Origin: Xanthomonas bromi
Lineage (GTDB): Bacteria > Pseudomonadota > Gammaproteobacteria > Xanthomonadales > Xanthomonadaceae
Reading direction: 5' to 3'
Length of the DNA stretch: 64,000 nucleotides
Assembly: GCF_900092025.1 (NCBI RefSeq)
Contig: NZ_FLTX01000023.1
Coordinates: 1-64,000 of the forward strand
In this document: positions 53,627 to 63,871 of the stretch, piece by piece
How the letters are laid out: the number at the start of each line of letters is the position of its first letter
Position numbering within the stretch: the first letter of the stretch is position 1
Notes under the pieces: generated by a model
The model's database searches: none
Seen by the model: the letters and a program-made list of their open reading frames with translations, nothing else
What the model was told of the DNA's origin: nothing
Program-made: the position numbers and the translations under genes

Positions 53627-53692
53627 GAGCGCGCTTGCGCGCGATGGGGCGTCATCGGGAACGCTGCATCGCGCACAAGCGCGCTCCCATAG
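53627..53692. repeat. Inverted repeat GAGCGCGCTTG/CAAGCGCGCTC
   Basis: GGAGCGCGCTTGCGCGCGAT at the left pairs with ATCGCGCACAAGCGCGCTCC at the right, with about 23 bases between. It lies between two converging genes and may act as a terminator. This repeat type is frequent in Xanthomonas. Confidence 0.75.
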
Positions 53693-53712
53693 ACCGCAGA
53701 TGCGTTTAAGGT

Positions 53713-54813
53713 TTAACGCGTCGCACGCCCACTCAACGCACGCCGCGCCAAACCGGGGTCGTCGGCGAAGAACGCGTCGATTCCGGCATCCAGATACGCC
53801 TTCAACTCGGCCAGCGCGCCGGCATCGTTGCGCTCGGTCATCGCGCCGCTGCTGCGGTGGTTGGCGGCCAGAAAATAATTCTCCGGACGGAAGGTATACG
53901 GCTGCACCTGCAGCCCCGCCGCATGCGCGTCGCGTACCAGGCTGGTCGGTGTACCCAGGCGTTGCTGCGCATCCAGCGGGATGATGCTGCGGATATCGGG
54001 GCCGATCGCATCGGCATAGGTGGCGACCTGCTTCAGGCCGTCGGACGTGATCATCTGCCCGTAGGTCTTTGGCGCATCGTCCGTACCGGCATCGGGCAGC
54101 GCCATCTGCGCACCGCCCAGCAACTGCAGCAGACGGATGTTGCCGGTGCGCCCGATCTTGCTGCGCAGATAGCGCAGATTGCCGGTCTCGAACGATTGGA
54201 CGATCACCGGCGCGGTCTGGGTGTAGGCATGCGCACGCAAGGTGGTCAGCACCTTGTCTTCCATCGGCAAGCCGAGTGCCTTGAAATAACTCGGGTGCTT
54301 GATCTCCGGAATCAGCCCGATAGTGTGCCCGGTCGCTGCCGATTCTGCGGCAACGAAATCGATGATCTCGTCGAAGGTGACGATCTGAAATTGCCCATCC
54401 CAGCGCGTGCCCCGCAGCTGCGGCAACCGCTCACGCGCACGCAGCGTCTTCAACTCGGCCAGGCTGAAATCCTCGGTAAACCAGCCTTCCATCGCCTGAC
54501 CGTCGATGGTCTTGCGCGTCTTGCGCGCGGCGAACTCGGGGTGGCTGGCCACATCGGTGGTGCCGCCGATCTCGTTCTCATGCCGAGCGATCAGCACGCC
54601 GTCTTTGGTCGACACCAGATCCGGCTCGACAAAATCGGCGCCATCGACAATGGCTTTGGCATACGAGGCCAAGGTGTGTTCCGGGCGCAACGCACTGGCG
54701 CCTCGGTGGGCAAAGATCTGCACCGTCTTGGCCAACGGTGCCTCGGCAACCGCCGGGCCGCTCATGCCAACCATCATCGCTCCCACCAACCACAGACGAC
54801 CGAACTGCATCAT
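53713..54813 (-). CDS. glpQ: Periplasmic glycerophosphodiester phosphodiesterase
   Basis: A 366-residue GDPD enzyme with a signal peptide (LWLVGAMMVGMSGPAVA). The active site is in FAHRGASALRPEHTLASYAK (HR...PE), with FVEPDLVSTKDGVLIARHE and LIPEIKHPSYF. It releases glycerol-3-phosphate from lipid-derived diesters. The length and inserts match the GlpQ type. The start at 54813 has GGAG six bases upstream. Together with the receptor and phosphatase beyond it, it suggests phosphorus scavenging. Confidence 0.93.
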   Translation of the reverse strand: MMQFGRLWLVGAMMVGMSGPAVAEAPLAKTVQIFAHRGASALRPEHTLASYAKAIVDGADFVEPDLVSTKDGVLIARHENEIGGTTDVASHPEFAARKTRKTIDGQAMEGWFTEDFSLAELKTLRARERLPQLRGTRWDGQFQIVTFDEIIDFVAAESAATGHTIGLIPEIKHPSYFKALGLPMEDKVLTTLRAHAYTQTAPVIVQSFETGNLRYLRSKIGRTGNIRLLQLLGGAQMALPDAGTDDAPKTYGQMITSDGLKQVATYADAIGPDIRSIIPLDAQQRLGTPTSLVRDAHAAGLQVQPYTFRPENYFLAANHRSSGAMTERNDAGALAELKAYLDAGIDAFFADDPGLARRALSGRATR

Positions 54814-55046
54814 GCACGTCTCCAACGAAAAACAGCTACCGAATCCACGCATGATCGCCATGCGAGCTTGGCCGATGAGCGAGGCGGGAGGTACGACTGT
54901 ACATCCCGCGTGCACTGCATCGTCCGCATGCGCCGGAAAATCACGCCTGACGTCTTGTTGACTACGCTAGAACGGTCTACGTCGATCGACATCGGACGTC
55001 GGCAAGCAAGAGTAAGATCTGCTTTTGCGATTCCCGATTCCCGTCC

Positions 55047-57356
55047 TCAGAACTTCGCGTCCAAGGTCAAAAACACCTGCCGTGGCGCACTTGCATGGAA
55101 CGCCAGCTGACGCCCGTTCGGGTCGGTATTGGAGAAGGCGGTGAGGTTGGAGGCGTAACGCTTGTCGGTGAGGTTGGTGACGTTGAGCGAGAGCTTGAGC
55201 GCCTGCAGCACGCCGACCTGGCCAAACTCGTACCCGGCGCCCGCATCGAACGAGGTGTAGCCGCCAAAGCCATCATCGTTGGTGTAGGTGTAGTACCGCT
55301 GGCCGGTGTACTTGCCGCGCAGGTTGACGTTCCAGTTGGCGTAGTTGAAGGCGATTTCGCTGGCGAGCATGCGCTTGGGCGTATCCACCGTGTATTTGCC
55401 GGCGGTGGGGATGGTCACGCCGTTCTGCACGTAGTTATCATCGTAAGTGGAGCGATTGATCGACGCCGAGTTGTACCACTGCAGGTAGCTGGTCGGCTTC
55501 CAGATCACCGTCAGTTCACCACCGCGGCTGCTCACCGAACCGACGTTGAAGAAGCGCGTGGTGCACGCCGGCGTGGTGCCCTGCTGGATGCTGGCGCAGG
55601 GGTTGAGCGAGAGCAGGCGGTTGTCGAAGGTGACGTCGTAACCGACCAGCGACGCTTCGAAGCGGTCGCGCACGAAGCGATAGCCTGCTTCCAGCGTGCG
55701 CGATTTTTCCGGCTCCAATGCGCCGACGCTGGCGTCGAACGATGCCTGCGTCACCAGCAACGGGCCACCGGCGCCGCCACCCTGGAACGCGGCGATATTT
55801 TCCGCGTAGGAAGCAAACACTTCCTGGCCTTCGGCGAGGCGATACCCCAACCCGATCTGCGGCAACACCGATTCGCTGGCCTTGAGCGAGCCGCTCGCCA
55901 CCGGCGCTTCCACTGCCACGCCCGGCGTTTCGCGTGCGGTCATTTCGGTACTCGGGCTCTTGATGCCCAGATCCAGGCTCAGGCGCTCGTCGAGGAACTT
56001 GAAGTTGCCCTGCACATAAAACTGGCGCGTGGTGATGACGTAGTTCTGCGAGAACAAGCGACGGTTGGGATTCTGCAGGAACTTGTCGTCGCTGACCGGG
56101 CCATCGATCCAGTAGAAATTGCGTTCCACGTCGTGGTGATTGCGCTCGTACCACAGCCCGGCTTCGAGGTGATGCGGGCCCAGATTCCAACCCAGCGAGG
56201 CAATACCACCGGTGCGGTCGATCCAGTAATTGGTGCTGCGAATGGAGATCGGCAGTGCCTGCGGCGTGCCGGGGTTGGACGCCTGCCCCGGCGACCACCA
56301 GTGGCCCTGGCCCTTGTTTTCGTGGTGATAGACCTGCGTATGCAGGCTGATCGCATCGTTGGGCTGGAAGTCGCCGGCCACATAGAACAGGTCGTCGTCA
56401 CGCAGCGCACGGCTCTGGTAATACGCATCGTCGATGTTGTCGACGCCGCCGCTGAAACCGCAACGCGCCGCATTGCGTGTGGCCGGCGCGCAATACGCTG
56501 CGGCCAATGCGCGGTTCCAGTCCGGCGCGTACAGATTCCAGTCCCAGCCCAGGCCGCGCGCCATGCCGCTCTTGGACAGGTACGCATAGTCCGCCTGCGA
56601 GGTGCGCGAGGTATCGGCGAATGCGGTCAGCTTGCCACCGTCGAACTGGTACACACCCTTGGCGTTGAACTGCCGCGTGGTGGTCGGCGATTCGGGGCGC
56701 GCCCACATGTCGGCTTCGGCGTTGATGCCCGACAGATACGCCGAAAACCCGTTGTAATCGCCGGTATCCACACGCAGGAACGTGCGGCGATTGGCGTCCG
56801 ACCCCACGGTCTGCGACACCTGCCCACCGAACACACTGGACGGATCGGCCGAGTAGTACTGGATGGTGCCGCCCAGGTTGCTGGTGGACGCAGTGCCAAG
56901 TGCCCCGATGCCCGAGGCCAGCTCCACGCCGCCGAAGTTTTCTGCGATCAATGCGCGGCTGATGTTGAGGCCGTTGTAGTTACCGTAAGCGTTATCGCCC
57001 AGCGGCAGACCGTCGAGCGTGTAACCCAAACGCGTGCCGTTGAAACCGCGCAGGCTGATCGTCTGCGACTCTTCGTTGGCACCGAACGCATCGTTGGATT
57101 GCACGTTCACGCCCGGCATGCGATTGAGCAGCTTCTGGATGCTGGTGCCCGGCGGTAACACCGGAATGTCCTGCTGGGTGATGCGCTGCACCTGGCGCGT
57201 TTCGCCCTGGCCGATCACCGACACCGTATCGAGTTGCTGCACGGTCGCACCGGTATCGGCAGACACGTCGAGGTCGGCAGCGTAGGCGACAGGCGCGAGC
57301 ACGAGCGCAGCAAACACGGCGGCGCTTAACTGATGGGTCTTGGGCATGAGCGGCAT
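55047..57356 (-). CDS. TonB-dependent outer-membrane receptor
   Basis: A 769-residue receptor. A signal peptide (AVFAALVLAPVAYA), a TonB-box-like segment (LDTVSVIG), then a plug domain (GTSIQKLLNRMPGVNVQSND; ISLRGFNGTRLGYTLDGLPL; ELASGIGALGTASTSNLGGT) and a barrel ending FLTLDAKF with the terminal Phe. It imports a ligand with TonB energy. Its position between a glycerophosphodiesterase and an acid phosphatase, and the Pho-box-like site upstream, suggest a phosphorus compound; this is inferred. The start is 57356 or 57347. Confidence 0.93.
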   Translation of the reverse strand: MPLMPKTHQLSAAVFAALVLAPVAYAADLDVSADTGATVQQLDTVSVIGQGETRQVQRITQQDIPVLPPGTSIQKLLNRMPGVNVQSNDAFGANEESQTISLRGFNGTRLGYTLDGLPLGDNAYGNYNGLNISRALIAENFGGVELASGIGALGTASTSNLGGTIQYYSADPSSVFGGQVSQTVGSDANRRTFLRVDTGDYNGFSAYLSGINAEADMWARPESPTTTRQFNAKGVYQFDGGKLTAFADTSRTSQADYAYLSKSGMARGLGWDWNLYAPDWNRALAAAYCAPATRNAARCGFSGGVDNIDDAYYQSRALRDDDLFYVAGDFQPNDAISLHTQVYHHENKGQGHWWSPGQASNPGTPQALPISIRSTNYWIDRTGGIASLGWNLGPHHLEAGLWYERNHHDVERNFYWIDGPVSDDKFLQNPNRRLFSQNYVITTRQFYVQGNFKFLDERLSLDLGIKSPSTEMTARETPGVAVEAPVASGSLKASESVLPQIGLGYRLAEGQEVFASYAENIAAFQGGGAGGPLLVTQASFDASVGALEPEKSRTLEAGYRFVRDRFEASLVGYDVTFDNRLLSLNPCASIQQGTTPACTTRFFNVGSVSSRGGELTVIWKPTSYLQWYNSASINRSTYDDNYVQNGVTIPTAGKYTVDTPKRMLASEIAFNYANWNVNLRGKYTGQRYYTYTNDDGFGGYTSFDAGAGYEFGQVGVLQALKLSLNVTNLTDKRYASNLTAFSNTDPNGRQLAFHASAPRQVFLTLDAKF

Positions 57357-57411
57357 TAGGGACGAGTCAAAAAAGATGGCGGCAAGCGTGCGACAGGTGT
57401 CTTGCGTCGAT

Positions 57412-57429
57412 ACGACCGTCACATGACAG
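57412..57429 (-). promoter_or_regulatory. Pho-box-like site
   Basis: On the minus strand CTGTCAT-GTGA-CGGTCGT. The PhoB consensus is CTGTCAT-N4-CTGTCAT; here the first half is perfect and the second matches at five of seven. It lies about 56 bases ahead of the receptor gene, in the region shared with the divergent acid phosphatase gene. Confidence 0.4.
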
Positions 57430-57541
57430 TGCAGCGACAATCGGTTCGCATCCCTCGCCGTTGCTGCGTTGCATTGGCATGCATGTGTCATCTATGCGTC
57501 GTAATCTGCGAGCTCTTCCATTCGTGTTGGTTGAGGGTGTC

Positions 57542-58399
57542 ATGTCGCAGCGCTGTGCAGGTCTTTCTCGTGGAACACTGGCTGGCATCGCCATCGCCGC
57601 CTTGTTGGTCGGCAGCGGCGTTGCCGGCGCGCGGCAGACCGCGGCACCGGCAGGCTCGGTGATCGCGACCGACGCACGTGGATACCTGGAAAAGAGCGAA
57701 CTGCCCGACAGCGTGCAGCTGGTGCCACCGCCACCGCAGGATGGCAGCGCCGCACTCGCCAACGACGAAGCAGTTTCCAAGGCGATGCTCGCCCTGCGCG
57801 GCACCCCGCGCTGGGATCTGGCCGCGCAGGATGCAGTACTGCGCTTTCCGGCGGCGGCCACGCATTTCAGCTGCGCGCTCGGCATCCAGATCGATCAGAC
57901 CAGCACCCCGCACCTGATGCGCCTGCTCGAACGCAGCATGCGCGATGCCAGCACCAGCACCAGCGCCGCCAAGGCACGCTATCAACGCCCACGCCCGTTC
58001 ATGCGCAACGCGCAACCGATGTGCACCCCCGACGACGACGCGGCCCTGCGCAAGAACGGCTCCTACCCCTCCGGCCACACCGCCATCGGCTGGACCTGGG
58101 GCCTGATCCTGTCAGAAATTGCCCCCGCCCACCGCGACGCCTTGCTCGCGCGCGGCCGCGCCTTCGGCGATAGCCGCATGGTCTGCAACGTGCACTGGCA
58201 GAGCGATGTCACCCAGGGTCGCATGCTGGGCGCCGCTACCGTCGCCGCCTTGCACGGCAATCCTGCATTCGAAAAAGACCTGGCCGCTGCACGCCGCGAG
58301 ATCGAGAAGGCGCAGGCGAAGCAGCCGACGGCATCCTCAGCAGCCGCGTGCAATGCAGAGACCACGACGCTGCAGACAGTGTTGCCCGGCGTGCTGTAG
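57542..58399 (+). CDS. Class A (PAP2-type) non-specific acid phosphatase
   Basis: A 285-residue secreted phosphatase. A signal anchor (GTLAGIAIAALLVGSGVAGA) precedes the signature KARYQRPRPFM, GSYPSGHTAIGW and GDSRMVCNVHWQSDV, i.e. KX6RP-PSGH-SRX5HX3D, with all catalytic residues present. It strips phosphate from organic esters in the periplasm. The start at 57542 has GAGGG upstream. It diverges from the TonB receptor gene. Confidence 0.93.
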   Translation: MSQRCAGLSRGTLAGIAIAALLVGSGVAGARQTAAPAGSVIATDARGYLEKSELPDSVQLVPPPPQDGSAALANDEAVSKAMLALRGTPRWDLAAQDAVLRFPAAATHFSCALGIQIDQTSTPHLMRLLERSMRDASTSTSAAKARYQRPRPFMRNAQPMCTPDDDAALRKNGSYPSGHTAIGWTWGLILSEIAPAHRDALLARGRAFGDSRMVCNVHWQSDVTQGRMLGAATVAALHGNPAFEKDLAAARREIEKAQAKQPTASSAAACNAETTTLQTVLPGVL

Positions 58400-58562
58400 T
58401 TCAGAGCAAGCGCGCGCCCGGTGCGCCCGCACTGTGCCCAGATGCGGTGCACCAGCTCGCACCCGAATCGCTGCCCGCAGCTGCTGAGCCAAGCGGGTGC
58501 GCGTGGATCACGGGCTGGTTCTAACGACCCCAGCGCGCATCATCGCGCTGGGTACCACCGCA

Positions 58563-59903
58563 TCACTTCCCGATACAAAAGCTCGAAAAGATCTTGCCAA
58601 GCAAGTCATCGGCGCTGATTTTTCCGGTGATCTCGCCGAGCGCTTCGTGTGCCAGGCGCAGTTCTTCGGCGGCCAGTTCGAGTTGTTCGAACCCCAGTTC
58701 CAGATCGGCGGCATCCACATGCCGTTCGGCGCGACGCAACGCCTCGACGTGCCGCGTGCGCGCAGAGAATTCGCCATCCACGCTTTCCACGCCATCGCCG
58801 AGCGCAAGCTCACGCAGGCGGATATGCAATGCCTCAAGTCCTTGTCCGGTCACGGCCGAGACTGCGATCGCATTGGCATCCAGTGGCGCGGCGTCGGTGA
58901 GCAAATCGCACTTGTTATGGATCCACAGCTGACGCGGCACGGCATCGATGGCATCACCGATCGCCTCGCGTGCCACCTGCGGGTCGCGTGCATCCAGCAC
59001 CACCAGCGCCAGATCGGCGCGCTCCAGTTCGGCGCGCGCGCGACGCATGCCTTCGCGTTCGATCGCATCGCCGCCATCGCGCAGGCCGGCGGTATCGACC
59101 AGGGTCAACTCGAAGCCGTCGAGCTGGATGGCTTCGTGCAAGGTGTCGCGGGTGGTGCCGGCCACGTCGGTGACGATCGCCCGATCGCTACCGGCCAGCG
59201 CATTGAGCAACGAACTCTTGCCGGCGTTGGGCGGGCCGATCAACACCGCATGCAGGCCGTCGCGCAACTTGCGCCCGCGTTCGGCATCGCGCAGCAACTG
59301 TGCGAGCAACTTGCGAGCTTCGGTCAGGCCGTCGCGTACCTGGGTACCGCCCAGCGTATCGAGCGGCTCATCGGCAAAGTCGATGGCCGCTTCCACATGG
59401 ATACGCAAGCGGGTCAGGTTGTCGGCCACCGCATCGACACGCCGCGAAAACACACCGTCCAAGGCACGCCGCGCGGCACGTGCAGCACGCAGATCGCCGG
59501 CTGCGATCAAATCGGCGATGGCTTCGGCCTGCGCAAGATCGAGTTTGCCGTTGAGAAACGCACGCTCGCTGAATTCGCCGGCACGTGCCTGACGCGCACC
59601 CAATTCGATGCAACGGGCAACCAGTTGCCGCAACAACACCGGGCTGCCATGGCCTTGCAGCTCGACAACGTCTTCGCCGGTAAAGCTGTGCGGTGCGTTG
59701 AACCAGAGCGCAATGCCATCATCGATCACCGCGCCCTGCGCATCGCGAAAGCGCGCGTAGTGCGCATGCCGCGGCTGCAGACGCGTGATGCCTAAGTGCG
59801 CTGCGATCTGCACCGACTGCGGCCCGGACAAGCGCACGATACCCACGCCACCGATTCCGGCAGCACTGGCGATGGCAACGATGGTGGAGCTGGAAGACGA
59901 CAT
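58563..59903 (-). CDS. mnmE: tRNA modification GTPase MnmE
   Basis: A 446-residue GTPase that, with MnmG, makes the cmnm5 modification at the wobble U34. N-terminal folate-binding domain ([40 protein letters not shown]), G1 [13 protein letters not shown]3 DTAGLR, G4 NKCD, and the C-terminal catalytic motif CIGK. The ATG at 59903 is favoured; a GTG two codons earlier is possible. The usual ori-proximal place next to yidC. Confidence 0.96.
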   Translation of the reverse strand: MSSSSSTIVAIASAAGIGGVGIVRLSGPQSVQIAAHLGITRLQPRHAHYARFRDAQGAVIDDGIALWFNAPHSFTGEDVVELQGHGSPVLLRQLVARCIELGARQARAGEFSERAFLNGKLDLAQAEAIADLIAAGDLRAARAARRALDGVFSRRVDAVADNLTRLRIHVEAAIDFADEPLDTLGGTQVRDGLTEARKLLAQLLRDAERGRKLRDGLHAVLIGPPNAGKSSLLNALAGSDRAIVTDVAGTTRDTLHEAIQLDGFELTLVDTAGLRDGGDAIEREGMRRARAELERADLALVVLDARDPQVAREAIGDAIDAVPRQLWIHNKCDLLTDAAPLDANAIAVSAVTGQGLEALHIRLRELALGDGVESVDGEFSARTRHVEALRRAERHVDAADLELGFEQLELAAEELRLAHEALGEITGKISADDLLGKIFSSFCIGK

Positions 59904-60065
59904 AGGCACTGCTCTAACGTGGAGTGAGGAGAAAAACGTGGATTTTAACCAGCGCAGCCACCCGCGCGGCCATACTTGTTCGCAGGTGTGGGGGGATCAC
60001 CTACCCGTTCGGACAATCGCGTTGTGCCGGCTCCCGCATCCAACGTGGTTGTCAGCCACATCGAC

Positions 60066-62008
60066 TCACAGCGATTGCAGTTGCGCGCGCGCCTGCGCCG
60101 CACCACTACCTTGTGGCTGCAATTCCAGAGATGTCGAATAGGCCTTGCGCGCCTTGTCGCGAATCGCCGGCTTTTGCGTACGCATCCCCAAGGTTGAGAT
60201 AAGCCACTGCGCGCGATGGGTCGATCTTCAAGGTATTTTCCAGCCAGCGCGCCGATTCGGCCAAGCGCCCCTGACGGTAATACACAAAGCCCAGCTTATT
60301 GGCCGCCAGTGCGAAATCCGGGCGCAGCTTCAGTGCGTCGGCAAATTGCTCGGCCGCATCGGCGTAGCGTTTTTCCTTGTACAACTGCAGACCACGCTCG
60401 TTGGCCAGTTGCGCATGTTGGCGATCGCTGCTCTTCACTGCGGTGGGTAAGACCAGCGTGGCCTCGCCACCTTGCAAGGTCATAACCGTGACCGCCGCCG
60501 CTGCACCGGTCGTGGCTGCGGCAGGCCGCGCGGCATCCACCCGCCCGTTGAGCGCAATCGCATCGGCCGACAACTGTGCGGTATCGGCAGTGAGAAATTC
60601 TTCGCCGCTGGGGATCTGTAAAGACGAATTCGCCACCTTGCGACCCCGGCAGGCTGCCGAACGCCGGTGTCTGCGCCGACACCGCAGGCGCCACATACGC
60701 GGCCAGCTCGGTGCCGGTGATCAAGCCATCGCCATTGAGATCGTACTTGCCGGTCAGCGCCTGCAACAGCACCCAGGTGAACACCGACTGCCCGTTCGGC
60801 CCGCTGTCGGCCACCTGTTGATCGGCGCCACCGGTAATTCAGCACCTGGCGCGTGATACGCCGTGCGTTTTCGCGCAGATAGGCGCTTGACGTCGGCCCG
60901 CCGCGCGTCACTCCCAAGCCGCTGTAACAGGCATCCATCACGAACAACACGTGCTTGGCCTGCAGGCTTTCGGCGATGTTCTGCAGGTCGCTCATCGCGA
61001 TGGCATCGCTGGCCAGATGCTCCGGATCCGAATCGACCGGAATGATGTAGCCCAGGTCGCGGCCGGAGGCGAGTCGACGCGTGGCGCCGTGCCCGGCGAA
61101 GAAGACGAACACGCGGTCGCTGGTCTGCGCACGTCCCTCGCCAAGCCGGTCATGGAAGGTAGCGAGACTATAATTGCGCGTGGCTTCGCCGTTCTTCTGC
61201 ACGATCACCTGCGAGGACGGAAACCCCAGCGGCCCGGTCAAGATACTGGCAATCGCCTGCGCATCGTTGGCCGCATATTCGAGCTTGTGCCAATGTGCGT
61301 AAACGTCGATATCGATCACGATCACCCATGATTTGGCATACCCGGTCGTCACCGTCGCATCGGCCACAGCGCTGGGGGCGCGCGCCACGTAGTCGTCCCA
61401 TTTCTCGCGCTTGGGCACGATGGCGCGGCTGCGATCGAAGCGGCTGAAGATCTGCGTCAGCTCGGTGTTGCAGCTGCGCTCGATCTCGTCCAGCGCCTCC
61501 AGATCCTCGCCGATGCGCTGATGCAAGTTCACTGCCGGCAATGCAGAGTCGCGGCCGATGCGTGGATGCAGATCGCGCAACACCTCGCGAAATGCGAGGC
61601 GGTCGGCATCGTACAGATCCGGCGTCGATTCCACCGCGTCCAGCACTGCGGCAATGGTCGCGAATCGGCTTGCCTCCCTGGACGCCAGGACCGTGTCGAA
61701 CGACGCCGCGATGCGTTCGCGCTGTTCGAGATGTTCATGGAACAGCTGCTGCCCCACGCTGCTGGAGGTAGCGCGTCGCGTGGGGTCTGTGTGTCCTCAT
61801 CGGCCAGCAGCACGGTGATGCGACGGTGCCGGTCCAGTTGTTCGCGCAGTTGCACGATCACTGCACGCGCAGCGTCGCCGGTCTTGTCTGTCTGCGTGCT
61901 TGCAGTGGTTGCAGCAGAGGGGTTCGCAGCAGATGCGACATCGCCCGCGCCATGCTTGCCGCAACCGGCCAGCGCCAGCACTCCCATGCAACTTGCGCGC
62001 AGCAACAA
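60066..62008 (-). pseudogene. Caspase/EF-hand/TPR lipoprotein with four frameshifts
   Basis: Read across frames, the gene encodes a lipoprotein signal (LALAGC), a helical region, then a caspase-like peptidase domain with the catalytic His in VFVFFAGHGATRRL and Cys in HVLFVMDACYSGLGV, an EF-hand (DLNGDGLITGTEL), and TPR repeats (AANKLGFVYYRQGRLAESAR; AVAYLNLGDAYAKAGD). One-base shifts are needed near 61758 (missing G), 60835, 60620 (extra C) and 60160 (extra T); the last lets it end at 60066. All domains are conserved, so the damage is recent or an assembly artefact. Caspase-like bacterial proteins act in stress or defence proteolysis; the role here is unknown. Confidence 0.8.
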
Positions 62009-62083
62009 GGCGGTGCAACGGCGGTGCGGTCACGACGGCGTACTTGGCGAGGAAGACAACAGGCAACAGCTGCGGGCTGACAT

Positions 62084-62110
62084 GCAGAAAGCCCGCCTTG
62101 CGGCGGGCCT
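62084..62110 (-). terminator. Terminator of yidC
   Basis: On the minus strand GCCCGCC-GCAA-GGCGGGC is followed by TTTCTG. It lies just after the yidC stop codon. Confidence 0.85.
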
Positions 62111-62118
62111 TCTTGAAC

Positions 62119-63846
62119 TTACTTGGCGTTGGCCTGGATGATCTTGCTCGGCTTCTCGCCGTGCTGGCGGATCATCCACCACTGGATCAACAAACCCAGA
62201 CCGCCGTTGACGACCCAGTACAGCACCAGACCGGCCGGCATGAAGGCCATCATGACGCCGAACACCAGCGGCATGAATTGCATCATCTTGGCCTGCATCG
62301 GATCCATGCCCGGAGTCGGGGTCAGCTTCTGCGTCGCCCACATGATCGAAATGTTCAAAATCGGCAGGATGAAGTACGGGTCGCGTGCGGTCAGATCCTG
62401 GATCCAGCCCAGCCACGGCGCCTGACGCAGTTCCACCGACTCCACCAGCACCCAGTACAGCGCGAAGAAGATCGGCATCTGGATCAGCAGCGGCAGGCAT
62501 CCGCCCATCGGGTTGATCTTTTCTTTCTTGAACAGCTCCATCGTCGCTTGCTGGTACTTGACGCGATCGTCGCCGTAGCGCTCCTTCAGCTGCGCCAGGC
62601 GCGGCTGGAAGCGGCGCATCTTGGCACCGGATTTGTACTGGGCGGCCGACAGCGGATACAGCGCCAGGCGCAGCAGCAACACCAGGCCGATGATGGCCCA
62701 GCCCCAGTTGTGCAGGAAGCTGTGCAGATGGCTCAGCACCCAAAACAGGCCCTGGCCGATGATGGCCATGATCGAAAAGCGGCTGTAATCGACCACACGG
62801 TCCAAGCCCTTCACGTCTTCCTTGGCGATCAGGCTGACCAGCTTCGGGCCCACCCACAGGCGCGCTTCGGTGGTCGCGCTTTGATTCGGCGCCACCGTGA
62901 AGGCCGGGCCGCGCAGCTCGACGACATCACGCGGGCCGTCCTGGGCCAGCACATACAGCGAGGCCTGATCCTTCTGCGGAATCCACGCGGTGAAAAAGTG
63001 ATGCTGCAGCAGCGCCACCCAACCACCGGTGATCTGGCGATTCAGGCCACCGTCGTCCATATAGTCCTTGAACGCACGGCGCTCGTAGCCTTCCTGCGGG
63101 CTGTACCACGTCGCCCCGTTGAAGCTGAAGGAATCCGGGTTGGTCATGCCGCGGCTGAGGATGGTCGGCACCCGGCTCAGCTTGCGGAATACATAGCCGT
63201 TCCATGCGGCGTCGCTCTTGTTGATCACTTCATCCTTGATCGAGATCGCATAGCGGCCGCGCTCCAGGGTGAAGGTACGTCGGATCGACACGCCGTTGGG
63301 GCCATTCCAGATAAACGGCACCACCAGGGTGTTCTGGCCCTTGGCCAGTTCGAAGCTGGTGCCCGGCTGTTCGGCACGGAAGCCGCCCACGCCCGGTACT
63401 GGCGAATGATTGTCGCTGGCCCAGCCGCTGGTGGCGTTGTACGGGTGCACCGGATCTTCGGTCAGCAAGCTGACCGGCGCCGTGCCGTCCTTGGTCTGCG
63501 GGAACTGCAGCAGTTCGGCGTCGAGCACGCTGCGGCCATCCAGCTTCAGGCGCAACACGTCCGAGGTCAGGGTGACCACCGGCGCGGCACCGGCCGCTGC
63601 CGGTGTCGCAGTGGTGCTGCTGGTCGCCGGAACCGCACCCGGCACGCCGGCCTGCGGAACGGCCTGGGCAGCGGGCACGTTGGCGGCGCTCGGTGTTGCC
63701 GCATCCAGATCACGTGCCGTCGGGACCGACTGCGTTGCAGCCGCCACGGGCGCATTGGCTGCGGCCTTTTCCTTGCCCCACTCCATCCACAGCAGCGCCG
63801 CGACCATCAGCCAGGCAAAAATCAGGAAAACACGGGTCTGGTTCAT
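62119..63846 (-). CDS. yidC: Membrane protein insertase YidC
   Basis: A 575-residue insertase of the inner membrane that works alone or with SecYEG. N-terminal segment [17 protein letters not shown], a large periplasmic domain ([20 protein letters not shown] onwards), then five C-terminal membrane segments with [40 protein letters not shown] and [20 protein letters not shown]. The conserved Arg ([10 protein letters not shown]) is present. It begins 25 bases after rnpA, with no yidD between. Confidence 0.97.
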   Translation of the reverse strand: MNQTRVFLIFAWLMVAALLWMEWGKEKAAANAPVAAATQSVPTARDLDAATPSAANVPAAQAVPQAGVPGAVPATSSTTATPAAAGAAPVVTLTSDVLRLKLDGRSVLDAELLQFPQTKDGTAPVSLLTEDPVHPYNATSGWASDNHSPVPGVGGFRAEQPGTSFELAKGQNTLVVPFIWNGPNGVSIRRTFTLERGRYAISIKDEVINKSDAAWNGYVFRKLSRVPTILSRGMTNPDSFSFNGATWYSPQEGYERRAFKDYMDDGGLNRQITGGWVALLQHHFFTAWIPQKDQASLYVLAQDGPRDVVELRGPAFTVAPNQSATTEARLWVGPKLVSLIAKEDVKGLDRVVDYSRFSIMAIIGQGLFWVLSHLHSFLHNWGWAIIGLVLLLRLALYPLSAAQYKSGAKMRRFQPRLAQLKERYGDDRVKYQQATMELFKKEKINPMGGCLPLLIQMPIFFALYWVLVESVELRQAPWLGWIQDLTARDPYFILPILNISIMWATQKLTPTPGMDPMQAKMMQFMPLVFGVMMAFMPAGLVLYWVVNGGLGLLIQWWMIRQHGEKPSKIIQANAK

Positions 63847-63871
63847 CGGGCAGCAACTCGCTCAGTCGGAA

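Noticed and set aside
63847..63871. A yidD gene between rnpA and yidC
   Set aside because: Only 25 bases separate the two genes. A yidD overlapping rnpA beyond the window edge cannot be judged, but its end would have to lie here and no such frame is visible.
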